From NCBI GenBank assembly GCA_913060875.1, contig CAJXSL010000013.1, positions 1-64,000 of the forward strand: 64,000 bases of DNA, in the 5' to 3' direction. The notes under the pieces were generated by a model. It ran no database searches, had not been told where the DNA came from, and saw nothing but the letters and a program-made list of their open reading frames with translations. Shown here piece after piece: positions 27,973-35,676 of the stretch. The position numbers and the translations under genes are program-made. Each line of letters opens with the position of its first letter. The stretch's first letter is position 1. This DNA is from an uncultured Desulfobacteraceae bacterium (GTDB lineage: Bacteria; Desulfobacterota; Desulfobacteria; Desulfobacterales; UBA5852).

Positions 27973-28658
27973 GTGTACCGGTGATAGAAGAACTGCTGTT
28001 TATACGTCAGGAAGTCGCCCCGGAGTTGATTGCCGGGTTGTGGATGAGCATTCAATTGATCATCCCATCGGCGGTCTGCGGCCTGCTGATCGGCATCGTC
28101 ATCGGGACGCTGCGGGTGTACGGGAGCCCTGGGCTGAAAGGCTTCGCCGGGATCTACGTCTTGTTTTTCCGCGGCTTCCCGCTGCTGGTCCAGCTGTATC
28201 TGTGGTATTTCGGCCTGCCGCGCATCGGCATTTATCTCTCGCCCTTCGCCGCATCGGTGATTGGGTTTTCCCTGTGCAGCGGCGCCTACCAATCCGAATA
28301 CATCCGGGGGGCGCTGCAGTCGATCCGTAAGGGGCAATTGCTGGCCGCCTATTCCATCGGTTTCAGCCATACGCGCGCGATTTTCTCGATTTTGCTGCCC
28401 CAGGCCGTTCGCCGCGCGCTGCCCGGCTGCGGCAATGAACTGATCTACCTGATCAAGTATTCCTCCCTGGCCTACATGGTCACGTGCATCGAGCTGACCG
28501 GCAAGGGATCCATCCTGGCCAACTTCCATTTCAAGTACCTGGAAATCTTTATCATCGTTGGCGCCATCTACCTGTTGCTGGTGTCGGTGGTGAGCGTGGG
28601 CCTGAATTATCTGGAAGACCGGATTGCGGTGCCGGGATTCGACCGGCCCAAAATTTGA
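27969..28658 (+). CDS. Amino acid ABC transporter permease, second permease
   Basis: A 229-residue HisM-type permease: YVLFFRGFPLLVQLYLWYFGLP and the EAA loop GQLLAAYSIGFSHTRAIFSILLPQAVRRALPGCGNE. The start is uncertain; TTG 27969 overlaps the ATPase stop (ATTGA), GTG 27981 is the next choice, and the frame is open to TTG 27933. Two different permeases imply a heterodimeric channel. Confidence 0.85.
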   Translation: MSVPVIEELLFIRQEVAPELIAGLWMSIQLIIPSAVCGLLIGIVIGTLRVYGSPGLKGFAGIYVLFFRGFPLLVQLYLWYFGLPRIGIYLSPFAASVIGFSLCSGAYQSEYIRGALQSIRKGQLLAAYSIGFSHTRAIFSILLPQAVRRALPGCGNELIYLIKYSSLAYMVTCIELTGKGSILANFHFKYLEIFIIVGAIYLLLVSVVSVGLNYLEDRIAVPGFDRPKI

Positions 28659-28713
28659 CCCGGACCTAATTTGAGCGATTTTCAAGTTTGCCGCAGGTAC
28701 AAGGAAAAGGTTA

Positions 28714-29979
28714 ATGCCGCAAATCGATTTGCCCTATGGTAACGACGTGCTTTCCTTCGCCGTCGACGCGGATCTGCCGTTAGCGGTGATCCGGCCCCAA
28801 ACGGTGCCGCTGCCGGCGGACGCTGCCGCTGTGGTCCGCGACGCGCTGGCCGACCCGATCGGCTGTCCGCCGCTCGATGCGATTGTGCGGCCGGAGAACA
28901 CCGTGGCGGTGATCGTGGATGATATTACCCGCCAGACGCCGGCCCACCTGGTTTTGCCGCCGGTGCTGGAGGCGCTCCATGTCGCCGGCGTGCCCCGCAC
29001 GGCGGTGCGCATCGTGATGGCGCTGGGCACCCACCGGCCCATGACCGCTGACGAGATCCGGCAGAAGATCGGCGCCGAGATCGCCGCGGCCTATGCGATC
29101 GTCAACACCGACTGTCGGGATACGGGCGCGAGTGTTTACCGGGGGCGATCCGACGCCGGGATACCGGCCTGGGTCCTCAAGGAGGTGGTTTCCGCCGATG
29201 TGCGGATCGGTATCGGCATGATCACCCCGCATATGGATGCGGGCTTCAGCGGCGGGGGCAAGATCATTCTACCCGGGGTCTGCGGCGAAGCCACCGTGGA
29301 GGCCTTTCATCGCCGCCAGGCAAAGATTGCCGGCAACCAGCTGGGACGCCCGGATGCGCCCCTGCGCCGTGATCTGGAAGCCTTCGTGGATCAGCGTATC
29401 GGTCTCGAATTCATCGTCAACGTGGCTCTGGACGCCCGGGGACGGGTGTACCGATGTGCCGCCGGTCATTTTATAGCGGCCCATCGCAAGGGCGTGGAAT
29501 TCGCGCGCGAGGTCTACGGCGCACCCGTTCCCCAACGCTATCCCGTGGTGATCGCCAATGCCTATCCGGCCGAAATCGATTTGTGGCAGAGCACCAAGGC
29601 CATTGCCGCGGGCGAATTGATGACCGCCGACGCCGGCACCCTGATCCTGGTGGCCGACTGCTGCGAGGGCAACACCACCCACCCGCTGGTGGCCGACTAC
29701 ATGGGGTCCGATCCCACCCGCCTGATCCAGGCGCTCGATGCCGACAGCGCCGAGGATCCGGTGGCCTGCGCCCTTGCCGTGCCCTTGAGCCGGATGCGGC
29801 AGCGCGTCGATTTGGCGCTGGTTTCATCCGGTTTGACGCCGGATGTTGCCGATCGCATGGGGGCGGCCCTTTACGCAACCGTCGAGGAAGCTCTCGACGC
29901 GGCCCTGAAGCGCCAGGGACCGGATGCGGCCGTGGGCGTGCTCACCCACGGCGGGGTGACGTTGCCGCTCCTGCCCTGA
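28714..29979 (+). CDS. larA: Nickel-pincer (NPN) dependent racemase, LarA family
   Basis: A 421-residue LarA homolog (DUF2088). The four functional residues of lactate racemase are present at almost the same numbers: His107 (GTHRP), His173 (TPHMDAGFSGG), Lys183 (GGGKIILPG) and His199 (EAFHRRQ), matching His108, His174, Lys184 and His200 of the L. plantarum enzyme. Lys183 would carry the nickel pincer nucleotide. It interconverts 2-hydroxy acid stereoisomers; lactate is possible but the family also covers malate and other substrates. No larB, larC or larE is in view, so the cofactor must be made elsewhere. The ribosome site is AAGGAAAAGG. Confidence 0.85.
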   Translation: MPQIDLPYGNDVLSFAVDADLPLAVIRPQTVPLPADAAAVVRDALADPIGCPPLDAIVRPENTVAVIVDDITRQTPAHLVLPPVLEALHVAGVPRTAVRIVMALGTHRPMTADEIRQKIGAEIAAAYAIVNTDCRDTGASVYRGRSDAGIPAWVLKEVVSADVRIGIGMITPHMDAGFSGGGKIILPGVCGEATVEAFHRRQAKIAGNQLGRPDAPLRRDLEAFVDQRIGLEFIVNVALDARGRVYRCAAGHFIAAHRKGVEFAREVYGAPVPQRYPVVIANAYPAEIDLWQSTKAIAAGELMTADAGTLILVADCCEGNTTHPLVADYMGSDPTRLIQALDADSAEDPVACALAVPLSRMRQRVDLALVSSGLTPDVADRMGAALYATVEEALDAALKRQGPDAAVGVLTHGGVTLPLLP

Positions 29980-30045
29980 CGGCTTTCAGAGAACATCGCG
30001 AACGCGCGATATATCCGTGTTAATCCATCGGGATATCTTCAGGTT

Positions 30046-30294
30046 TTATTCCCCCCGGGATATGGAAGCGCTTCTGGATGGCTGCGGTGCTTTTAAGAAT
30101 GTGGACGTCGTTGCCGGCAAAGGCAAAACCAAACCGTTGTACGGTGCCTTCGGCACCACATAAATTATCTTTGGATGCACTTCAAGCGATGCTTCTCCTT
30201 CAAGGGAAGATCCGTCTGCCGCGTCGAAAATCGAAAAGCTTTTCTCGAGTTGATGGCACACTTTTCCGGATACATAGTCTTCGATTGTCGCCAT
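30046..30294 (-). CDS. Small protein of unknown function
   Basis: An 82-residue frame not recognised as any family. It is kept because an excellent ribosome site (AAGGAGG, 5 bases before ATG 30294) precedes it and its first 50 residues (MATIEDYVSGKVCHQLEKSF...) look like a soluble protein. The last 15 residues are Ser/Arg-rich and may reflect a frameshift or readthrough tail. It is divergent from the DUF3786 gene, with which it shares a promoter region holding the 18-bp palindrome. Confidence 0.5.
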   Translation of the reverse strand: MATIEDYVSGKVCHQLEKSFSIFDAADGSSLEGEASLEVHPKIIYVVPKAPYNGLVLPLPATTSTFLKAPQPSRSASISRGE

Positions 30295-30365
30295 GGTGCC
30301 TCCTTGTTTCTTATGGGTTCTTCATTTTCTTTCACGTGATTAAATCCGATATTGAAATGCGGTGC

Positions 30366-30383
30366 ATCCCCCGAATGGGGGAT
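30366..30383. promoter_or_regulatory. 18-bp palindrome (site 1), candidate operator of the Fe-S/LuxR regulator
   Basis: ATCCCCCGAATGGGGGAT, a perfect 7-bp dyad with a 4-base centre, ending 78 bp before the DUF3786 start at 30462. The only close match found in the window is at 33149, upstream of the other DUF3786 gene. Confidence 0.6.
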
Positions 30384-30461
30384 TCGGCAGATTCGTTTTT
30401 TTGGGAAAAAGGGGCCATAATTGATTATTAAAGAGGTGGAAACCATTTGCGGAGGGCTGCC

Positions 30462-31088
30462 ATGTCCCAGGTCAACCCGGTATTTGAAAAGAATTACCAT
30501 TTTTATCTGGAGGAAATCGCCAAGGTGGATTTGGATGCCATCCAAGACATATTAGGGTGTCGGGTGGAGGGCGATCAGGTGGTGGTGCCGTTTTTTGGGG
30601 AGGAATATCGTGTTGCGCCATCCGGCATCACCGACGCATCCAACCAATGGCCGGGATACATCGTTTGCGTCGTGCTGGCCAAATATATCCTGCGGTGCCC
30701 GGCTGCCGCCCCGGCCGGCGACGGGTGGGTGTCGTTCAAGGATTTTAAAGCCACCTCCCATTTTACGAACATCAACTATTTTGCCAGTGATACGGAGCAG
30801 GCCATTGTAAAAGGCTTTGGCGGCCGGCTGGCCGAACTGGCCGAGGCCTGCCGGCAAACGGGCGGTGTGCCGCACGAAGACGGGATGCCTTACGATCTTT
30901 GCATGCGGTTCGATGCCCTGCCCCGGGTGTCGCTGCTGCTGCTCTTCAACGACTGGGACGATGAATTCCCGGCCGGCGGCACGGTGCTGTTCAACAAGCA
31001 GGCCGAAGCCTATCTCGATCCGGAATCCCTTGCGGTGACCAGCGCCTATCTTGCCAAACGCTTAAACCATATTTGCGAAAAAGGTTAA
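30462..31088 (+). CDS. DUF3786 domain protein
   Basis: A 208-residue cytoplasmic protein made up of a DUF3786 domain (DLDAIQDILGCRVEGDQVVVPFFGEEYRV ... WPGYIVCVVLAKYIL ... FNDWDDEFPAGGTVLFNKQAEAYLDPESLA). It lacks the N-terminal Fe-S module found on the related protein at 32293. The family occurs in strict anaerobes and has no known function. ATG 30462 is preceded by GGAGG. It is the first gene before the Fe-S/LuxR regulator. Confidence 0.8.
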   Translation: MSQVNPVFEKNYHFYLEEIAKVDLDAIQDILGCRVEGDQVVVPFFGEEYRVAPSGITDASNQWPGYIVCVVLAKYILRCPAAAPAGDGWVSFKDFKATSHFTNINYFASDTEQAIVKGFGGRLAELAEACRQTGGVPHEDGMPYDLCMRFDALPRVSLLLLFNDWDDEFPAGGTVLFNKQAEAYLDPESLAVTSAYLAKRLNHICEKG

Positions 31089-31200
31089 TTTCATTTCGGC
31101 AGCAAAACATCGCCTAAAAATGAGTTGTCGAGCGCACGTCGCTCGGGGTAATGGGAAGAGTGAGGCCTGACCACGTTTCGCTATTGCATAGGATGGCACC

Positions 31201-32079
31201 ATGCTCATAACGGGATATTCCGACCTGTCCCTTACCCGCGGCGGTATTTTGCAGGACTTATCCTCCGATCGGCGTTGGGGAGCCTATTTCAAGTTCGACA
31301 ATGATGTCCGGGAGGTGTTCCCCTTCATCAACGGCACGGTGGAGAAGGCCCGCTATCAGCTGCGGCCTCTGCATATCCGCTTTGTTTACCGGAAGGCGGC
31401 CTGCACCCTCTATCCGGTCGAGGGGATGGCGGCCCCCCTGCGCGGGCATGATCATGCCGTCGCATACATCGACGGCCTCATTGCGTTCCTGAACGACCTC
31501 CACGCCAGTCGCCACGACCTGACGCCCAGCCACAAGCTCTACCAGCCGCCCGTTTCCGTGGTGGACATCGTCAAGATGCTGCCCCTCACCAACTGCCGCC
31601 AATGCGGCTACCCCACCTGCATGGCCTTTGCGGCCGCCATTCGCAAGGGCAAGGTCCTGCCGGAAGACTGCCCGGATTTTGCGGAACCGATCTCGGTGCG
31701 CAAGGTTTATCCTGTCTTCGGGTCGGACGGCGCCATCGAATCCACCCTGTCCATCGAAAGCAACCACAGGCCGGGGGCTGCCGACAGTCACAAGGCCGCC
31801 CCAACAGGGGGGCATGCGGGCCGCCAGGCAACCAGCGGTGACAACCGCAGCGCCCCGCTTTACGACCGCTACGGCATCCGCATCCAGTACGATCTCAGCC
31901 CGCGGGAAATCCAGGTGCTCCGCCACCTGGCCGAGGGCGCCAGCAACCCGGAGATTTCCGAGGCCCTCAACATCAGCCCCCACACGGTCAAATCCCATGT
32001 CATTCACATCTTCAACAAGATCAACGTCAACGACCGGACGCAGGCGGCGGTGTGGGCGGTGCAGAACAAGGTTATTTAG
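31201..32079 (+). CDS. Fe-S domain fused to LuxR-type HTH: putative redox-sensing transcription regulator
   Basis: 292 residues. N-terminal domain (1-115) like that of the protein at 20949; four-cysteine FeS domain LPLTNCRQCGYPTCMAFA with C132, C135, C140 and C157 (C-x2-C-x4-C-x16-C); a Gly/Ala/Ser-rich linker (about 175-225); and a C-terminal LuxR/GerE helix-turn-helix (LSPREIQVLRHLAEGASNPEISEALNISPHTVKSHV). No receiver, PAS or autoinducer domain is present. The obvious reading is a regulator whose DNA binding depends on a [4Fe-4S] cluster. It sits between two DUF3786 genes that carry the same upstream palindrome. The stop codon lies at the first bases of a MITE-like element. Confidence 0.8.
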   Translation: MLITGYSDLSLTRGGILQDLSSDRRWGAYFKFDNDVREVFPFINGTVEKARYQLRPLHIRFVYRKAACTLYPVEGMAAPLRGHDHAVAYIDGLIAFLNDLHASRHDLTPSHKLYQPPVSVVDIVKMLPLTNCRQCGYPTCMAFAAAIRKGKVLPEDCPDFAEPISVRKVYPVFGSDGAIESTLSIESNHRPGAADSHKAAPTGGHAGRQATSGDNRSAPLYDRYGIRIQYDLSPREIQVLRHLAEGASNPEISEALNISPHTVKSHVIHIFNKINVNDRTQAAVWAVQNKVI

Positions 32080-32222
32080 TGTCCATCCCTAAATGGCATC
32101 TTTCGGCCCCTGGCGGCGTTCTCGCGCGTTTTCAATCCTCGAAATAGCGAACTATTCCTCCGGTTACAAACGCGCTCGGGCCTTGTTAGGAACCAAAATC
32201 TACCATTTATGGAAGGACACTA
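32077..32222. mobile_element. MITE-like element, family D
   Basis: 146 bp with inverted ends tagtgtccatccctaaatgg and ccatttatggaaggacacta. Its first three bases are the stop codon of the Fe-S/LuxR gene. There is no coding capacity. Confidence 0.65.
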
Positions 32223-32231
32223 TTTAGTGAT

Positions 32232-32257
32232 CATTTTCTTTCACGTGAGGGAAAATG
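32232..32257. terminator. Palindromic hairpin between convergent genes
   Basis: cattttctttcacgtgaggg with complementary ggaaaatga forms a near-perfect hairpin resembling the opening stem of repeat family F. It lies between the convergent Fe-S/LuxR and DUF3786 genes and could act on both strands. Confidence 0.45.
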
Positions 32258-32292
32258 AAGAATCGAAACCGGAAGCGTATTCCCACGTACAG

Positions 32293-33093
32293 CTATCCAT
32301 GGCGCTGCGCTATTTTCTCGAACATCAACGCCAATCCTGTTCCTAATGAGTAGATGGCTTCGATCTTGAGGTTGGCCTCGGCGGTGTCGTCGAAAAACAG
32401 GTGCAGGTCCGACGGCATGCCCTCGTCCGGCTTCCAGTAGCATACCAGCAGGGGCAATTTGGGCAGCGGATACAGCACCAGGCCAATGTCCGCGTCGAAA
32501 TGCTGCCCCACCCTCTGTCCGTTGAACAGGTGCACCATGTCCTCGAACAGGTCGGTATAGGTGTCGGCTACGGCCTTCAACGGTTTCTCGCATTGATGGC
32601 TGAAAAACCGGTACCAGTCCTTGCCGCCCTCGAGCTCCCGCAGGGGGACCCAATTGCCTGACGGCGTTTTTCCTTCCCCGGCCAGGATATAGGCGAGCAC
32701 CGGCCCGGCGATCCAGGCATGCACGTGGATATCAGTGATAAACCGCCCATGGGAATCCACGCTGAATTCCTTGCCGAGGGTGCGCAGGGTCAGCTTGCCA
32801 TTGTCGCAGCGGCCCCCCAGGCGCTCGGCTGCTTCGGCCAGGTCGATCCCCGCGATTTGGCCCTGCATCCGACGCAGGGCTTCCTCGGCGTCCTGGTCCA
32901 TGGTGCGGGCCTTCGCCGGCCCGCCGTCGTATTGGGATACAATTTCCGGATCGAGTTTGGGGCATTCGGAAAGCTGCCGCGCGCCCTTGAAGACCGAGGC
33001 GGCAAACGCCAGGCAGGTGGCTTCCTCGCACTGCCGGCAGTTGGATTTGTCCAATAATTTGAAGACTTCCATCGCATTTTGAATTTGAGGCAT
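32293..33093 (-). CDS. Fe-S domain plus DUF3786 protein
   Basis: A 266-residue protein: N-terminal four-cysteine FeS domain (NCRQCEEATCLAFA; C19, C22, C27, C44, spacing C-x2-C-x4-C-x16-C) followed by a DUF3786 domain (residues 75-260). This is the standard two-domain form of the family. It is convergent with the Fe-S/LuxR regulator gene and carries palindrome site 2 in its promoter. A role in anaerobic metal, corrinoid or redox metabolism is likely but undefined. Confidence 0.82.
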   Translation of the reverse strand: MPQIQNAMEVFKLLDKSNCRQCEEATCLAFAASVFKGARQLSECPKLDPEIVSQYDGGPAKARTMDQDAEEALRRMQGQIAGIDLAEAAERLGGRCDNGKLTLRTLGKEFSVDSHGRFITDIHVHAWIAGPVLAYILAGEGKTPSGNWVPLRELEGGKDWYRFFSHQCEKPLKAVADTYTDLFEDMVHLFNGQRVGQHFDADIGLVLYPLPKLPLLVCYWKPDEGMPSDLHLFFDDTAEANLKIEAIYSLGTGLALMFEKIAQRHG

Positions 33094-33148
33094 GGTTCCC
33101 TCCCGATTTGGTTTGGCCTACATTTAATAAGCCGGGAAAAAGGAGGGC

Positions 33149-33166
33149 ATCCCCCAAATGGGTGAT
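33149..33166. promoter_or_regulatory. 18-bp palindrome (site 2), candidate operator of the Fe-S/LuxR regulator
   Basis: ATCCCCCAAATGGGTGAT, 55 bp upstream of the Fe-S/DUF3786 start at 33093. Two bases differ from site 1 (30366). The matching position relative to a second DUF3786 gene argues for co-regulation. Confidence 0.6.
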
Positions 33167-33320
33167 TTGAGATGAAAACGGTCGTTTATTCCTTTTATGG
33201 GCTGTCGTACTGCCTGTCTCAATCCGAAAAATATGAACAACATCAACAAGATTGGTTCGCATTATCACATGATACGTCTTTACAAGTAATCGGGTCGATG
33301 GTATGTGAGAAATATCTTAT

Positions 33321-33542
33321 TAGAAGCTGTCTCAAAAAAGTTTTTTCGCCCGATATCGGCGTTGTGCCCTCGTCTCAAGTCCTCGACATACTACAGTATG
33401 TACCCCAAGGGTACTTCCTTCGGGGCGCCTATGCGGATTGCACCCACCGTTGAGGGCTTGATCAGATGGGAAGTCCCGCTTTACGGGAATACTCGGCCAC
33501 GCCGTATCTCGAACGAAAACCCTAATTTTGAGAGGGCTTCTA
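33321..33542. mobile_element. MITE-like element, family B (long copy)
   Basis: 222 bp with inverted ends tagaagctgtctcaaaa and ttttgagagggcttcta. It aligns in reverse with the 145-bp element at 45898, with about 77 bp of extra internal sequence. Apart from it, the 33094-33703 gap holds no recognisable gene. Confidence 0.65.
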
Positions 33543-33703
33543 GTCATTCAGGCCGCCGGCATTCCCTCCCAATTCGCCGCAATGGCAAAAAAAGTGTTCG
33601 ATCAAGAAGCGGAATAAGCATGCCCATACAAATGCTTTTACGGCTCGTCATATGATTCCATCAAATAAAATCCATGAAAAAATTCTTAGATGGAGGTGGT
33701 CCA

Positions 33704-34360
33704 ATGGGGAAGAGAATTTTGTTGTTGGTCGTAATCGCTGCTGCGTTTCTTTTTTTTATGGGCTGCTCAGTTTTTCAGGTCAAACGGGAAGTGACGGACA
33801 ATACACTCGTATCCAACACACCCAACGTGAAGTTCCGAATAGATCCAGAGTTTCAATATGTCGGCAATCCGCACAAACGCGATACGTCGGAATCAGTGGG
33901 CGGCAGAGAATTGGATATCAATTTTGATTCCTACTGCTTTGTCAAACCAGATGATGCCAAAGCTTCAAAGGTTATTTCGATACAATTCCACAGGGTAGAA
34001 ACATATTTTGTGAGCGATTTTTTCCGAAAAGTAGAAGCCTTGCAAAAAGGTGCCCAGGATGTGGCTGGAAAAAGTTTTCAATATTACATGAGGGGCGTCC
34101 AGCCATCGATGAACAGCCATATGACAAGGATGATAACCGATAAAGGCTACAGCATGCCGTATGGCCTGGTCAAAGTATTCGGCCGGATCTATGGGCCGAA
34201 GGGGAATATGCTGGTGAAGCTTTATTACTATGAGTCCCTCGATGGTTCGGGATTGGAAGACCTTGCCTGGAAAAATTACGACAACCTGAGCCGGAAACAA
34301 CAGGATTACCTCGAAAAGTTCAGTGAGAGAGCGGATGCGTCTTTTGAATTGTTGGATTGA
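33704..34360 (+). CDS. Predicted lipoprotein, unknown function
   Basis: A 218-residue protein starting at ATG 33704 (GGAGG 8 bases upstream; the frame opens at 33674). The signal sequence ends with FFMGC, a lipobox. The mature part is soluble, Tyr/Phe-rich and has no motif recognised here. It is 73 bp upstream of the TraB/GumN gene and possibly cotranscribed. Confidence 0.65.
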   Translation: MGKRILLLVVIAAAFLFFMGCSVFQVKREVTDNTLVSNTPNVKFRIDPEFQYVGNPHKRDTSESVGGRELDINFDSYCFVKPDDAKASKVISIQFHRVETYFVSDFFRKVEALQKGAQDVAGKSFQYYMRGVQPSMNSHMTRMITDKGYSMPYGLVKVFGRIYGPKGNMLVKLYYYESLDGSGLEDLAWKNYDNLSRKQQDYLEKFSERADASFELLD

Positions 34361-34433
34361 GCAGAACAAATAGTCGACGTAATCATGTACCCGAAGTCAA
34401 GAATGGTTCCAATCTCCAACAAAGGATAACTCC

Positions 34434-35303
34434 ATGAAAAAAGGCTTTTGCGCGTGCTTTTCCATTTTCCTGCTCCTGGTATCGGTATCGCTGGTCCGTG
34501 CCGGTTCGCCCGTCTGGAAGGTTGCCAAGGGGGAGCACCATCTCTTTATCGGGGGAACCATTCATTTGTTGAGCAAGGCCGATTTCCCCCTGCCGGAGGC
34601 ATTTGAAAAAGCGTACGAGGCGTCCTCCATCGTCGTGTTCGAGGCGGATATCCGGGAATTGCAGACCCCGGAATTCCAAAAGGCGATCGTGAGCCAGACC
34701 CGCTATCCGGAAGGCACCAATCTGACAATGTTTCTGACGGATGCCACACAGGAGCACTTCGTCCAGTACCTTGCCTCCCGTCAAATCCCATTGGAAAACA
34801 TTGTGAAGTTCAAGGCCGGCATGGTTTCCATAACGCTTACCGTGGTGGAGCTGCAACGGCTCGGCCTCGCCGGCTCCGGGGTCGACGAGTTTTACAGCCT
34901 GCGGGCTCTCAACGACGGGAAGGAAATCGGTCAACTGGAAACCGCCGATGAACAATTGGCTTTCATTGCCACTATTGGAGAGGGAAAGGAAGACGAGATG
35001 ATCACCTACACTCTGCGCCAGATGGAAGATTTGCCAAAATATATGGAGAGCATTAAGGCAGCCTGGCGGGAGGGCGACAATGTCAGGTTGGAGGAAGTGG
35101 CGATGAAAAGCATGGAAAAAGAATTTCCCGAAATGACCGATCAATTAGTCTATGACCGCAACGCGGCCTGGCTGCCCAAAATCGAAGCCCTGATTCAAAC
35201 CGACGCCATTGAATTCGTCCTGGTGGGTGCCCTGCATCTGGTGGGTGAGAATGGGCTTCTGGAACAGTTGAAGAGCAGGGGGTATGCGGTTGAAATGCAG
35301 TAG
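34434..35303 (+). CDS. TraB/GumN family protein
   Basis: A 289-residue exported protein (signal peptide, residues 1-23) of the TraB/GumN family: an early GG-TIHLL motif (IGGTIHLLSKADFPLPEAFEKAYE) and a late VLVGALHLVGENGLLEQLKSRGY motif, whose His and Glu residues suggest a metal-dependent hydrolase, as proposed for related Tiki proteins. Substrate unknown. The start is preceded by AAAGGA. Confidence 0.85.
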   Translation: MKKGFCACFSIFLLLVSVSLVRAGSPVWKVAKGEHHLFIGGTIHLLSKADFPLPEAFEKAYEASSIVVFEADIRELQTPEFQKAIVSQTRYPEGTNLTMFLTDATQEHFVQYLASRQIPLENIVKFKAGMVSITLTVVELQRLGLAGSGVDEFYSLRALNDGKEIGQLETADEQLAFIATIGEGKEDEMITYTLRQMEDLPKYMESIKAAWREGDNVRLEEVAMKSMEKEFPEMTDQLVYDRNAAWLPKIEALIQTDAIEFVLVGALHLVGENGLLEQLKSRGYAVEMQ

Positions 35304-35437
35304 CTTGGGTGGTGAGATTTTGATGTAACGGTAAGCGTAGTTGCGAATATCGAAATATACAAAGCGTCGCTTATATAGACAGGGCGGCCCATCAGCGTTT
35401 TTTTAAAGAAGTTCCGATTTCCCTTTGAGGAGGCCTG

Positions 35438-35642
35438 ATGCAAACGAATGTCTCGGTTGTGATGGTGAAAAGAAAAAAATTTCGAAACAGGACGTGGACG
35501 TACACGACAATTATTAGATGGAATGAAAAAAGAAATAAATTTAGAATTTGAAAGAGAGATTAAACAAAGCGAAAGAGTCCGCAAACATGCGCTTCAACGA
35601 GGACATTGCACCTGCGGTTCACGAAGATACAGCGCCCATTAA
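35438..35642 (+). pseudogene. Possible frameshifted small cassette ORF
   Basis: A GAGGAGG site precedes ATG 35438. The frame ends after 37 codons, but a one-base shift at the A7 run near 35475 joins it to a second open frame that ends at 35642 with RGHCTCGSRRY, just before an attC-like GTTAGCT. The joined product would be about 68 residues. No homolog recognised; it could equally be noncoding. Confidence 0.3.
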
Positions 35643-35656
35643 GGCGGGCGTTAGCT
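35618..35656 (+). other. attC-like 3' half site (left cassette boundary)
   Basis: gcgcccattaaggcgggcgttagct: a short hairpin followed by GTTAGCT, which fits the integron recombination core GTTRRRY at six of seven positions; GGCGGGCGTTAGC is typical of attC 3' ends. The downstream gene starts 20 bp later, as expected for a cassette. A clear left half is not seen. Confidence 0.45.
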
Positions 35657-35676
35657 GTAAATAAATAGGAATAACC

